Shown here: positions 10,020 to 20,599 of the stretch, in pieces
Layout of the letters: each line of letters opens with the position of its first letter
How positions within the stretch are numbered: position 1 is the stretch's first letter
NCBI RefSeq assembly: GCF_049634645.1
Contig: NC_134722.1
Span: forward strand, 19,207,001 to 19,271,000
DNA: 64,000 bases
Direction of reading: 5' to 3'
From: Pelodiscus sinensis
Taxonomy: Eukaryota > Chordata > Testudines > Trionychidae
Position numbers and translations under genes: made by a program
Notes under the pieces: generated by a model
Databases searched by the model: none
What the model saw: only the letters and a program-made list of their open reading frames with translations
Told to the model about the DNA's origin: nothing

Positions 10020-10573
10020 TTAGAACGGCCGTACTGGGTCAGACCAAAGGTCCATCTAGCCCAGTAACCTGTCTGCCGACAGTGGCCAACACCAGCTATC
10101 CCGGAGGGGATGGACCGAAGACAATGACCAAGCCATTTGTCTCGTGCCATCCATCTCCAGCCTTCCACAAACAGAGGCCAGGGACACCATTTCTACCCCC
10201 TGGCTAATATCACTCCTTCGCCCAACCTCCATGACTTTATCTCACTTCTCTTTAAACTCTGTTATAGTTCTAGCCTTCACAGCCTCCTGCAGCAAGGCGT
10301 TCCACAGGTTGACTATTTGCTTTGTGAAGAAGAACTTTCTTTTATTAGTTTGAAGCCTGCTACCCATTCATTTCATTTGGTGTCCTTTAGTCCTTATATT
10401 ATGGGAACTAATGAAGAACTTTTCTTTATGCACCCTCTCCACACCACTCATGCTTTTATAGACCTCTATCATATCCCCCCTCTGTCTCCTCTTTTCTAAG
10501 CTGAGAAGTCCCAATCTCTTTAGCCTCTCTTCACATGGGACCTGTTCCAAACCCCTGATCATTTTAGTTGCCC
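10020..10573 (-). mobile_element. CR1 LINE 3' fragment captured inside element A
   Basis: Reads as the reverse complement of a turtle-type CR1 3' end. The segment GGGTCAGACCAAAGGTCCAT is the inverted 3' UTR. Further in, the minus strand encodes ATKMIRGLEQVPCEERLKRL followed by GLLSLEKRRQRGDMI, the C-terminal end of CR1 ORF2. It sits between the SANT fragment and the terminal region and is present at the same point in the 52.8-kb element, so it was inside the progenitor before that element multiplied. Confidence 0.85.
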
Positions 10574-11238
10574 TCCCCTTTCCCACCCTCTCTCTTCCCC
10601 TCTCCCACCTCCTTTTCCCAGTCTCCCCGAGTTTTGTTCAATAGAGAGTTTCTATTTTTGAACACACGTGTCCTTTATTTTGTACATCAGGAAGGGGGCC
10701 TAAGGAGGAGTAAGTGGAAGGAGGTGAGGGAGGAACGGGGTACGGGCCCCCGATGGGGAGGACTCTGCGGGCTCCTCGGGGTGGAAGCTCTCCTGAAACC
10801 CCTTGATTGACTCCCCCCCCCCCCCCCCCGGATGGCAGCCTGCGGCAAGTGCAGCCGGGCTGATGGCCGAGTGCTGTGATGTGCCGAGTGTGGGCACTCA
10901 GGGCATTCCAAGCCAGGACTGCTTTGCAAGTGGGGAACCCCTGAGAACTGTTTGACCGGGGTGGGGGTCGGGTCCCTTTAAGCACAGCCCTCAGCTAGCC
11001 TGAGGCAGCAGCTCCACACTCTAAGTCCTAATCTGATGCCCTGCCAGCACTGCTTCTGGCCATCCTTAACCTCGGTTCAGGGTCCACTCAGTGTGGACAT
11101 GCTAGTTCGAATTAGCAAATCACTAATTCAAACTAGTTTTTAAGTCTAGATGAGCTAATTCGAATTAGCTTAGTTCGAATTAACTAATTAACTAATTAAC
11201 TAAGTTAGTTCGAATTAGTGCTGTAGTGTAGACATACC

Positions 11239-12209
11239 CCCAGTGATCATGAAAGTGACAGCACATTTTGCAAAGTCTGGTGTACCTGACCCATGCTCAG
11301 TGGGTCAAAGAACATGGCAGCAGAATTCAAATATTTCAGCACCAAATGGTAATCTGAGCACAAGACAGCTTCTCCTAGGTACACTACAAAGCAACAGGAA
11401 GTCAGTAGTAACAAAGTAATGACACCCAAGAGACTGATGGTAAAAGCAAAACAGCCAGAAAAGGGTGCATACTTGGATATATTGGATCATGACAACATAG
11501 TGCATCTTCCAGGGACTAGATAGTAGTGCAGCCTAGAGTCTGCTGGGTTAGAAAACCGAAACTACAAGTCTGCTTCAGTCCAATGGAGGAATGACAGCAC
11601 AAAGAAGAATCTAACAGAACACGAAGTTAGGCGAGCCACTGTAATCAACCCAAAGCCACTATACACAGGTGTACATGCTACATCCTCAGTCTCCTGAGCT
11701 GGCCTGCACTGCTGTATGCGTGAGGGGAAACATTCCTTACAACAAGCTCCCTCCTAGGCTCAGATGGAATCAATCTGCTCTCCCGTCCTGCTCTCCCTGG
11801 GCCTCCCTCAGTCTGGCAGGGAAGCAAGCAATGCAACTGCCAGAACTGCTGTCTTCTACCTTCTTTAGGAAACAGCAGCCAGTTAGCAAGAGAACTACTG
11901 AGCAGTGGCAGCAGCTGCTCAGAGCATATCCAGGACTGCTGAGGAAGTGGTGGGAGGCAGCTGGGAGGCTTAAACACTTTTGTTTAAAAAGCACAGGGTG
12001 TGGCTGAGGGAACATCTTCAATTCATAATTAAATACAAATTCAGACTGGTTGTGGCCTTAGAGGGCCATGGTTTAAAGCTTTGAAAGTCACAGGTTTGAC
12101 AACACTGAGGTAAAGTCTGACTCCATTAGCTCTCCCTACTTTCCCTCAATTATTTCTTCTGCCTTAAATCTCCCATGTAAGAAGATACCCAGATACATTA
12201 TTGCTGCAA
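11239..12209. other. No gene seen, possible hAT end near 12090-12105
   Basis: Mostly unclassified. The segment GGTTTGACAACACTG (about 12092) reads, reversed, as a hAT-like end CAGTGTTGTCAAACC, and GTGGCCTTAGAGGGCCATGG precedes it. No partner end or duplication was found. Confidence 0.3.
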
Positions 12210-13071
12210 CAGTGGTTAGCCACCAGTGGCGTAGCGAGAGGGAGGGCAGTTGCCCCCGGGTGCCATGCTAGAGGGGCACCAATTTAGCAGCAGAGGGAAG
12301 GATGGCATTAGGAGTCCACGGGTGCCAGCCACTTCTGCACTTGAAGGAAATTGAAACTGAGCATGAAGTGCCTGGTAGGGGCAGCACACAGGGCGGGGCT
12401 TCAGGCCGAGCATGCGCAGAATGCAGTTGGCGCACAGACCCATCTGCAACCACAACCCCCAGCCCCACAATCCTCTTCACTGCCAGTCGGTCCAAGGCAC
12501 CGCCCATTAGGCTGCAGCATCCAGGTCCTCACCTGTAGCCCGCCCCTCTGAGAACCCACAGCTGCCGATTGGCCAGAGGGTGTGCCAGTCTGGCTGGAAG
12601 TAGAACGGCCCTATGTTCCAGAGGGAGCTCCATGTGGCAGTGGGACACACAAAGGGGGGTCAGGCTGGGGGTTGAGGGGTGCAAATTTTGCCTTTGCCCC
12701 TGGGCACATAACCCACCTTGCTACACCTCTGTTGGCCACCTTTAGCTCGTGGCCTATCAGAGTAATCCACTGGCAGGCCGTGAAACAGTTTCTTTACCTT
12801 GACCATCCACAGGCACACACCTCCTTCTCCCTACAGCTGCCAGTGGCTGTGGTTCACCATTCCTAGCCAACAGGAGCTATGGGAACTGGATGTCAGCAAA
12901 TCCCTGTGGTCCACAACGTTTCCTGGAGCTCCTATTGGCCAGGAACAATGAACCACAGCCACTGAGAGCTGCAGGGAGCTGTAGCTGAGGTAAGTCTAGG
13001 TGAACAAAATGTCTCATGGCCCATCTGTGGATTACCTTGATGGTCCATGTGCCAAAGATTGCCAGCCCCAT
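12210..13071. mobile_element. hAT-like element split by another hAT
   Basis: The left end CAGTGGTTAGCCACCTTTAG (read across the insertion) aligns imperfectly with the reverse complement of the right end, ATGGGGCTGGCAATCTTTGG. The internal GTAATCCACTGGCAGGCC and GATTACCTTGATGG parts are also inverted relatives. Flanks TGCTGCAA (before) and TTCTACAA (13072-13079) match at 6 of 8 bases, consistent with an old 8-bp duplication. Without the insertion at 12224-12731 it would be about 350 bp long. Confidence 0.6.
12224..12731. mobile_element. Non-autonomous hAT inserted in another hAT
   Basis: The ends are CAGTGGCGTAGCGAGAGGGA and (reverse complement) CAGAGGTGTAGCAAGGTGGG. They are flanked by TTAGCCAC (12216-12223) and TTGGCCAC (12732-12739), a 7-of-8 target duplication. 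The insertion point is 14 bases inside the left end of the older element. It is 508 bp long with subterminal TTGCCCCCGGGTGCCA / GTGCCCAGGGGCAA arms and no coding capacity. Confidence 0.85.
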
Positions 13072-13079
13072 TTCTACAA

Positions 13080-14020
13080 TACATTATAATACATTGTATC
13101 TTTAAAAGGTGCTCTGGCACTGCTCGATCCATTCCGTGCTACTTTCAATATGAAAACATGCCCTTAATTGGATTTGATCATGTATTAACATATTTGACAT
13201 ATGAACTTATTGTCTCTTGATTCAAATACACAGAAAATTGGTCGTGAAGAAAGTACTTCTACCTGACAGGAGTTGATGGACTCCACATTCCTAGAGGACA
13301 GAATCTGATTCCCCAAAATAATCCCCAGAATTAGCAGTGTTTGTCTTTTTCAGCAGAGACACTAACATTTGAATAGAAAGGCTATTGACCTGTTGCATCT
13401 CTGGAAGAGGTCAGTAAGTGCGGGAAAGTGTGCATTGCCAGGGTGGTACTCATCTTCGTATATTTCACCTGAAATCAAATTCGTTTAAAAAGCCAAACAC
13501 CAAAACTGCTCATATTAAATATGCTGTTTGATGCCATTCACTGTAATATCACATCAGGCTGATCTGTCAAAGACTGAGCAGAACTTAACTCCTCTCAAAG
13601 GCAGCTCTGCGCTTCTTATTTCCCAGACTGCTGTCTTGTAGAGAAGGAAATATTGGCACAACTGCTCTAACAGAATTCCTGATGGCTGATCCCTGTAGCA
13701 ATGTTGACAACTATCCAGAAAATAACAAATCCACTCACTCGCTTTTTATCTCTGAGTCAGATGTTCCTTTTGGGATAGTTTGCGATTCCATAGCCTCTTT
13801 CGCACCCCAGGATCTCACAACATTTAACTGACATTAATTAAAGATGGGAGTTGCAAAGGAATCAAAAGGATAAGACACCCAACTCCCATGGAATGCCCAG
13901 TAAGTAAAACAATTTGGTGAATTTCCAGTGTTCATAATTCTGGCATTTTTCAAAGGTTCTTAAGTAAGACCAGTAATTTATTCCCATCGAACTTCAGTGA
14001 GAGTAGGGCATCTAAATCCA
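13080..14020. other. No gene or clear repeat seen
   Basis: AT-rich sequence without recognised features. Confidence 0.4.
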
Positions 14021-14064
14021 TTTGTTTGTTTGTTTGTTTGTTTGTTTGTTTGTTTGTTTGTTTG
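14021..14064. repeat. (TTTG)n microsatellite, 11 copies
   Basis: A perfect tetranucleotide run, followed by a G-rich stretch. Confidence 0.95.
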
Positions 14065-14101
14065 GGGGAGGGAGGGTTAATCCCAGCCCAAGCCTCACTT
14101 T

Positions 14102-14230
14102 CCCCAATTTTACAAGTAAAGAAACTGACAAAGAGAAGTTGAGTGACTTGCGCTAGGTCCCATAGGAAACCCATAGAAATTCCATAAATTGAAGCCAAGA
14201 CTCAACTCTCAGGCTTTGCTTTAACCATGG
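14102..14230 (+). repeat. MIR/CORE-type SINE fragment
   Basis: AATTTTACAAGTAAAGAAAC, then GAGAAGTTGAGTGACTTGCG, TAGGTCCCATAGGAA and TTTGCTTTAACCATGGGCC follow the MIR core (TTACAGATGAGGAAACTGAG, AAGTTAAGTGACTTGCCC, AAGGTCACACAGGAA, GCTTTAACCACTAGGCC). About a quarter of bases differ. Confidence 0.7.
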
Positions 14231-15905
14231 GCCTACTGACATTAGAATGGATACAAATAATGCAAATGCAAGTTCTCTGTGTGAGCAGCAGCTCAGTGGA
14301 GCTAAGCTCTGACAGTGTGTGGGCTGGTGAGGTTGTTCTTTTTAATTTCACAAGTCGAGCTGGTGCTCAGTTCCTGCTGTAAAAGAAAATCTGTTTGTTT
14401 GTTTTTAAAGAAATGTCCATTTAACAAGGGGGGGGAACCTATCACAGAATGACTAAGTGTGAATCTCAGGGGAAAAAGTCTGCAAATAAATTTGATCTGA
14501 CATATTGTGCAGAGCTTGCTCATACACAGAACATTCTGACCATGTTCTCCCCAGCTCTTAAGACACAGCCCTTTCAACATGTCTCACAGTTGAGAAGCAT
14601 TAAATTCTATGTGTGGGAGAAAACAAACTCCAGGGGCCCAGCAGATGACCTGCCAAAAACACCCTCTGTGGAAGAACAATAGACTTTGGCATTACTGATG
14701 TCTAAATTTAAAAACAATGATCTAAAATCCTGCTCTGTGAGGGCTTCCATGATTAAAATCAGGGTTTTACAGACATGTGTTTGGTGTATGTGTTGGAATG
14801 TGGCAGGATTATAGTCAGCAGAAACTAAAATCAAAAAGTAAATACTTGAGGACTGTTTCCTGATGTGGCTGGAAAGGAATGCTGTCTAGAGAAAGAGAGC
14901 TTGGCTCATTATTTATTCTGAGGTCAGGAGCACAGCTCTGCGTTCTAATGAACTGATAGAATGTGGCGTGGTTGGCCAAAGAAATAATTTGTGTGAAGTA
15001 TATCTGGTTACTATATCACTGTTTGCAAACTCTTCAGTATTTGTGAGAGACCAGAAAGGATCCCAATATTTTTACCTTTTATCTCATTTACTCCAGGGTT
15101 TACCCTTAGAGTGCTGCTCTCTTTAAAAGCGTGAAGACTACCCTTTCTAAAACTATCCAGTCCCTAAACTTCCTTTGTAAGGAGCCAGCAATGTTGGAGT
15201 CCTTCACAAATACTCAAAACCATATATTGAATGGTAACTGGAAATGAGTCTAAAGAAGTTTGATGAATTTCCCATGATTCTTATTCTGGTAGTGTTCAAA
15301 AGCCCATTTATTAGGGATAGCAACTTCCTTCCAAACACAGGACAGGGGGCGTTTAGCCTACTGATCCAAACATCCTGTGAAACAATTTTACAGCCTAGGG
15401 CATGCACGCCTTTAAAAATAACCTTTTAAAATAGCCCATCTGTTATCCCTCTTCAGTATTGAACAATGAGGGGCAACCTGGGCTAATGAGTGGGCCTCCT
15501 TCATGTCAGCGGGCTGCAAGATTGTTGTAACCAAGACGGTCTCCTAGGTTAGGGTGATCTTGTTAACTACACTTGGGTACCTAGAATTTGTAGAGTATCC
15601 AGATTGAACTATAGCAGCACTTTTATTGAATGGAGAAGGAGCATACAGCTCTCACCATGTAGTGTACAGTCAGCATGCACCTCACTTCACATGCCCTTGC
15701 TTTAAGTGAGTGTCACTTTTATAATACTGATAGGAAAAAAGCTACACAGAAAGCGCAGAAAACCAGCAGAATCTGGCAACCCTGAACATGGGCAATGGTA
15801 AATAGTCTTATGGGCCACACACAGAACCCCAATGGGCTGCTTGTGGCCCGCAGACGACAGGCTGCCCACCACCCATGTACCATCATTGCATTGGCTGAGT
15901 CTGAC
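14231..15905. other. No gene seen, weak hAT-like piece at 15750-15880
   Basis: The segment around 15810-15870 contains ATGGGCCACACACAG and ATGGGCTGCTTGTGGCCCGC, a vocabulary typical of hAT subterminal regions, but no ends or duplication are visible. The remainder is unclassified. Confidence 0.3.
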
Positions 15906-16285
15906 GCTATGTCTACACTTGCAATTGATATACAAAACTTTTGTCATTCACAGGTGCTTTAACCCTTCCCCTCTAAGGGTACATCTACACTATCCCCCCA
16001 GTTCGATCCAGGGAGGCTAATGAGGGTGACCGAAATTGCAAATCAAGCCCGGGATTTAAATATCCTGCGCTTGATTTGCATGTTCCCAGCTGGTCGCCAT
16101 TTTAGAAATTGACTAGCCCGAAGTAACTGCCCGCGTCTACACGCGGCAATGAAACGGGATTCTGATTTAAAGCCCTGACTTAAATTAGCTGGTATTCCTC
16201 CTGCAATGAGGTTTACCAGCTAATTTGATTTAGGAGCTTTAAAACACCTGTTTTTGCACAAAAACTCTGCAGTGTAGACATAGCC
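15906..16285. mobile_element. MITE interrupted by a second MITE
   Basis: The outer ends GCTATGTCTACACTTGCA and (reverse complement) GGCTATGTCTACACTGCAGA pair. The next interior segments also pair: AAAACTTTTGTCATTCACAGGTGC... against GGTGTTTTAAAGC. Between them lies most of the left half of a different, TTCGAA-type MITE (15977-16232). Flanks CTGA and CTCA are similar but not a clear target duplication. Confidence 0.6.
15977..16232. mobile_element. Half of a TTCGAA-type palindromic MITE, nested
   Basis: Starts GGGTACATCTACACTATCCC and closely follows the reverse complement of the right half of the 5318-5763 MITE, through ATTTAAATATCC, CTTGATTTGCAT and the central TCCTGCAATGAGG. It stops soon after the palindrome centre, so the second arm is missing. 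Confidence 0.75.
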
Positions 16286-16692
16286 TCAGTGGGAAGGACA
16301 GAAAAGCACTCTGGAGGAGGGAACACATAGCAGGAAGAGAACTTAAAGAAACAATGTGACAGGACACCATTTGCATTGCTAAGTGTCAAATCCAGAGCTA
16401 CTGTACCTTAGCAACAGTGTTAGATCTATCCATTATACTCAGCAAGCTATCTTTCGGAGTCATTCTCCAAAATTATACCAAGCCTAGGCTCTTGCTGTGA
16501 GAACACAGAGATCATCTAACATATATGTTACACCTTGAAGGAGTTAGCAGAGGTGGGAAAGTTATTGCTTAAATGAAAGCTCCCCTCCCCCCGGGGTTCT
16601 CACGGTATGGCAGTTTAAATGAGCGTGTTTTTAAATATCTCATTCGAAACACATTGTAGCTCCGTCATCACAAGAGTGACATACTTTTTAAA

Positions 16693-16784
16693 GTATGACA
16701 TGCATCTGATGAAGTGGGTCTTTGCCCACGAAAGCTTATGCTCCTACACTTCAGTTAGTCTATAAGGTGCCACAGGACTCCTCG
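16693..16784 (+). mobile_element. Solo Penelope-like terminal unit, 92 bp, with TSD
   Basis: This short insertion is flanked by a perfect 12-bp target duplication ATACTTTTTAAA at 16681-16692 and 16785-16796. Its sequence matches the 3' terminal region of the Penelope-like element at 62380-62470 (CATGCATCTGA, GAAGTGGGTCTTTGCCCACG, AAAGCTTATGCTCC, GTTAGTC, TAAGGTGCC, CAGGA). It consists of little more than a hammerhead-like core. Clean duplications show it was inserted in this short form and not eroded from a longer element afterwards. Confidence 0.85.
16706..16744 (+). ncRNA. Hammerhead-ribozyme-like core
   Basis: In order: CTGATGA (16706-16712, consensus CUGANGA), stem II GTGGG/CCCAC (16714-16718 with 16725-16729), GAAA (16730-16733), a minimal stem III GC-TTAT-GC (16734-16741), then TC (16742-16743), where T pairs with the last A of GAAA and C is the expected cleavage position. 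This is a type I layout with a very short stem III, as described for hammerheads in Penelope-like elements. Stem I is weak: the bases next to the core do not pair convincingly, so self-cleavage cannot be asserted. Confidence 0.65.
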
Positions 16785-17164
16785 ATACTTTTTAAAAACT
16801 TCTTTACAACAAATCCAATGCAAGTGAGCTACTTGGCAAAGCTGTTTTTCTTGACTCCAAATCAATTCCTCAGTCAGTCTGTCTCCCTTGGTATGACACC
16901 CCTGTAATACCAGGAACCATTTCCATTTGTCACTGGCTGTGAGACTAATAATATTCTATGTGTTGAGGAAGAAGAAAAAAAATGTAGTTAAACCCTCTAG
17001 AGCCTTGTAATCAGTTTTTAAAGGGGCTTTTAAAAGCTTTGTTGAGAAAACTATAGTTTGGTTGGGTGTGTGTGGGAAGGTTCACTCTGTCTATCAAAAG
17101 GCTGTATTTCTACCCAGTGTTCCTGTGTTGAGAAGTAAGAACTACCTTTATGCTTGTGCACACT

Positions 17165-17472
17165 GGGCACATCTACCCAGCAGCACTAGCTTGAAATAAG
17201 CTACACAATTTGAGATATGCAAATTGCGTATCTTATTTTGAGCATATTTCAAGATAGTCTATCCTGAAATTTGGCTCTGTCTACACAGTGCCATATTTCT
17301 TAATAGACTGCTATTCTGACAAGTCCCTTAATCCTCATGGAATGAGGTTTACTGGGACATTGGAATACCAAGCCTGTTATTTTGAAGTAACGGGTGTGCT
17401 GTTAAGATGCAGAAAACACTATTTTAGGATACCGGACATATTCCAAAATAGCATCGCTGACAAGACATACCC
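17165..17472. mobile_element. MITE of the TTTCGAAATA family, degraded
   Basis: The ends GGGCACATCTACCC and (reverse complement) GGGTATGTCTTGTCAG resemble the shared terminal motif. The interior holds AAATAAGCT, GTCTACACAGTGCC and a central CTCATGGAATGAGGTTTACTG. The copy at 44977-45288 is a relative in the opposite orientation. Confidence 0.6.
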
Positions 17473-18039
17473 TCTGTCTGGACCTTGTGTTGAGGTGCAC
17501 TGCTAACTTCCACCCACAATAAGTGGATGAGATGGGTGGAAAATTGGATCCTTCTCTGACTCCTTCCAAGACATTGGTCAGCAATGAGGAGCCAGTGCAC
17601 CAGTGTCATAATTTAATGCTAGGAGAAGGAAAGGAATTGATCTTAACTCTGTAGATGATACCAGTGGATAGCAGGTATCTGTGTCATAAAATATGTTACA
17701 GAACTGACACTAACTGGTGAGGCTTCAGAGATCTCAGTCAGTAAGAAAAGAGCTGAATGGAGAAAGAACTATCCTCTCCTTTTAATGGTCCCTTCCACTT
17801 AACGGGAAGGGACCCTTTTTCTGTGTTCCCTCATCTGGATCTCTCACTGTGATATGACCCCTCAACTTGTTTTTCATTTTTGTCCCTCTTAAATTTGGCA
17901 CCTTGAGGCAACTTCCTCATCAAGAGGAATAGGCAAGTGGAGCCAAAACCAAAAGTTCTCTGGGTGAAGAGATCTCTTCAACCTCCTTCACCTAGATTTG
18001 AAGAACTACTGATGTTGTAACAGCTGACATGGATGAATC
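17473..18039. other. No gene seen
   Basis: Unclassified sequence. A local inverted pair at about 17782-17822 (GGTCCCTTCCACTTAACG and CGGGAAGGGACCC) is short and may be chance. Confidence 0.3.
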
Positions 18040-18047
18040 AGTAAGAC

Positions 18048-18570
18048 AGGCCTGCACAACATACAGCCCGAAGGTCGTGTGCAGCCCGCAGGGGCTCACT
18101 GTGCTGCCCTTGCCGACTACAGGCGGCACAGCCCCATCCGATCCACCGGCCGCTGGAGAGGGAGAGGTGTGGCTATTCTTGCTGCCGGGCTGCCTGCATG
18201 CAGCTCCGGAGTGATGAGGTGAGGCGCAAGCCAGAGGGCGGGATGCCAGCACACGCCAGGACGCTGGCATGATGTGGCATCATGATGTCACGGCTGGCGA
18301 CCGCCGGATTCAAAAAGACTCCGGCAGCCCCACAACCTGGAAAGCAGAAGCCAGGTAGGGGAGGGGAAGGAGCTTGTGCTGAGAGGAGGGGGGCAGGTCA
18401 GGAGAAAGGAGAAGGCACCAAGGGGCAGGGTGCAGGAGAGACAAATGCCAGGAGGCCAAGCGGAGACACGCGTGTTTGGTATTTTTTGGGAGAGCATCCC
18501 TACTTGCGGCCCACAGCTGTTTTCTTTGGAATAATATGGCCCTAGCCACTTTCCGAGTTGCACAGGCCTG
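18048..18570. mobile_element. Non-autonomous hAT element, copy 2, inverted
   Basis: Begins CAGGCCTGCACAACATACAG and ends with the reverse complement of CAGGCCTGTGCAACTCGGAA. It matches the 7657-8159 element in reverse along its length (for example TGGTATTTTTTGGGAGAGCA). Target duplications CAGTAAGA (18040-18047) and CAGTAAGG (18571-18578) agree at 7 of 8 bases. It is 523 bp long with no transposase. Confidence 0.9.
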
Positions 18571-18974
18571 CAGTAAGGTGTTGAGAAAGGCAATGTGAAC
18601 AAATAGTATGGTGATATTTAACAAGTGAGGGTCTCTGAATTATTTGCACAGATAGAGCAAACAAACAAAAAGGTGGGACCTTGCCCTGTTATTCAGGCCA
18701 AGAACTATAGATTACCTCAGTATTAACGTATGTGTGCATGTGCGTACTGTGATTGTGTATATATTATCTCCCAGATAAAGCATGGTATAGTTTAAGTGAA
18801 TTTCCACATGAGGTCTGAGTTTGGTTCTCTGTGTTATGAATGTAGGTTCCAGTCTGGTGATATGCTCAATAAAATCATCACTAGCAGTTGAAGGGGGCTT
18901 TGCACCGTTTAGTTCTGTGCCTTTATTCCCAACAGTTTTCCAAGAATAATGCATTTCTAGTGAAATCAAAACTG

Positions 18975-19306
18975 AGGATATCTCGAAAAAACACAATTGG
19001 AGCTTTTTCGGAAAAAACAGCAGTCTAGACATGGATCTGTCGAAAATATATCTTTTTTCGACAGATCCTGTAAACCTCATTTTTGAGGCATGCAGGAGCT
19101 GTTGAAAAAGGGTTTATTTTTGATAGATCCATGTCTAGACTGCCGTTTTTTCTGCAAAAGCCCCATTTTGAAAAAAAAGCTGTAGCCATGTTTATGCTAA
19201 TGAAGCACGGGATATTTAAATCTCTGCTTCATTAGCAATTTTCGACGTGCCTAATCTACATCTCTCTGTCGATAGAGAGGTGTAGTCTAGTCATAGCCTT
19301 AGGTAA
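18975..19306. mobile_element. Palindromic MITE (GTCTAGAC type), left end missing
   Basis: The right end GTCTAGTCATAGCC is preserved. Inverted pairs such as CAGCAGTCTAGACATGGATC with GATCCATGTCTAGACTGCCG, centred near 19080 at a CCTCATTTTTGAGG, show a foldback whose outer left arm is lost beyond about 18975. The right arm carries the AAGCACGGGATATTTAAATC box also seen in the 44.4-kb half element. Confidence 0.7.
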
Positions 19307-20189
19307 AAGACACTGTGTCTTAATTTTCTGGAAAGACAGACTGAAGGCTTTACCAAAGTAATGAAATAGGATATGTTTAGTGTTTTTTTCCTAAGGCACC
19401 TGTTCCTCTTGCACTTTTACCCCTCAAAAAAGCAACCCACAGCTGACTAAGGACATATATAAATAACTGAAAGCTATTTATATTTTCAGTGAAGTGTGGC
19501 TGCTAATAATAATTATATATCATGAAAGCCAAAGCCATATCCAACCACTGTAGATATGCAAGTTCTCAGTGGTCTAAATGATATGATTTGAAAAGTAATA
19601 GATCAAATATAAAGGGACTCATAAATGTTCAACAGTTGTTATGAACTGTGGTAAGAGAGGTAGTTTCCTTGCTATTGCTATGTGAGGTCTTATCCTCTGT
19701 TACTGCATTGCCTCTTGGTGTGGTTTTCTCCTCTCTTCAGTCCTCACTCAAGCTTATTTTTGCAGTGCATCTTGATTTTTGTATGGGGAAACAAAAACTA
19801 AAAAGTGTTTGAACAACACCAGTCACCAGAAAAATGGACATCAAACTTTTACTTATCCGGATTATTTGGATTTCAAATCTTTAAGGTAGAGAAAACCCAC
19901 CATGAACTAGAACTGATTGTGACCCTACCTACCAGTCTTCTCACTGTTCAAAGATAGTGCCCTGGTCCTTTGTTTACTACCGTGGTTTGTCCAACCAGTG
20001 CAGGAAAAGACAAGCCTTGATCATATCCATTTTTGAACACTTTCAAAAAACAGCATAGCCAGCTACATTGTTTAAACCAATCACATGCTAATGTACAGGA
20101 CCTATGGAGTTACAAGCTATTCTGTGTTTTTCTTTATCTAAAATATCCTGAATTTGAGGAGATCCAATTCAAAGGTCATGCCCTCTGTA
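19307..20189. other. No gene seen
   Basis: AT-rich and unclassified. Confidence 0.35.
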
Positions 20190-20265
20190 GTGCTAGAACT
20201 GTAAGCTCTTTGGAGCAGAGATTGTTCTGAAGGATTAGGTGCTAGATAATACAAATTAATAATAG
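20190..20265 (+). repeat. L2/CORE-SINE-like 3' tail
   Basis: ACTGTAAGCTCTTTGGAGCA, then AGAGATTGTTCTGAAG and TAGGTGCTAGATAATACAAA follow the common 3' tail seen also at 3358 and 63481. Confidence 0.5.
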
Positions 20266-20484
20266 TTATATGGAATGATATTGCCTTCCTAAGGGGTAAG
20301 CAAAATGTAGCACATCAAGTGTATGCCCTCTGGCTACGGTGCTTCTTTAGCAGAAAACATTACACAGAAGGCATGGATTTGTGGGATTTTTTTAAAGGCT
20401 TTTGTGGACAGGAAGCCTAGACTAACTATTCAGCTACAGCTATACTACCATAGTGATAGTTATGCTGGAATAATTCCTTCAGGT

Positions 20485-20595
20485 GGGCACACTACTCCGA
20501 AATAAAAATGATTTTATTCCAAAATAATTATTCCTCTTCAGAAGCAGTGTAATTATTCTGGAATAAAATCATTTTTATTCTGTAGTAGTGTGTCC
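20485..20595. mobile_element. Short foldback MITE core
   Basis: Arms of about 45 bases (GGGCACACTACTCCGAAATA onward, and its inverted partner ending TAGTAGTGTGTCC) surround a 19-base loop. The arms share AAAATGATTTTATTCC. Related sequence (TATGCTGGAATAATTCC) just upstream suggests a larger element from about 20410. Confidence 0.65.
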
Positions 20596-20599
20596 ACAC

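Larger units (their letters stand above)
9376..11238. mobile_element. Harbinger-like composite element A carrying CR1
   Basis: The 1.86-kb element has TIRs GGTATGTCTACACTACAAAG and (reverse complement) GGTATGTCTACACTACAGCA, followed on both sides by arrays of TTCGAA/TTAGTTCGAA motifs. In order it holds a Myb/SANT-like gene fragment (9703-9930, plus), a CR1 3' fragment (10020-10573, minus), a pyrimidine-rich stretch ending near a GTTCAATA...CACGTGTCCTTTAT segment, and a C-run (10808-10829). The 52844-54699 element has the same layout, including the CR1 at the same place. The related 24770-26447 element lacks the CR1. There is no transposase, so it must have moved in trans. The target duplication is unclear. 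Confidence 0.85.
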
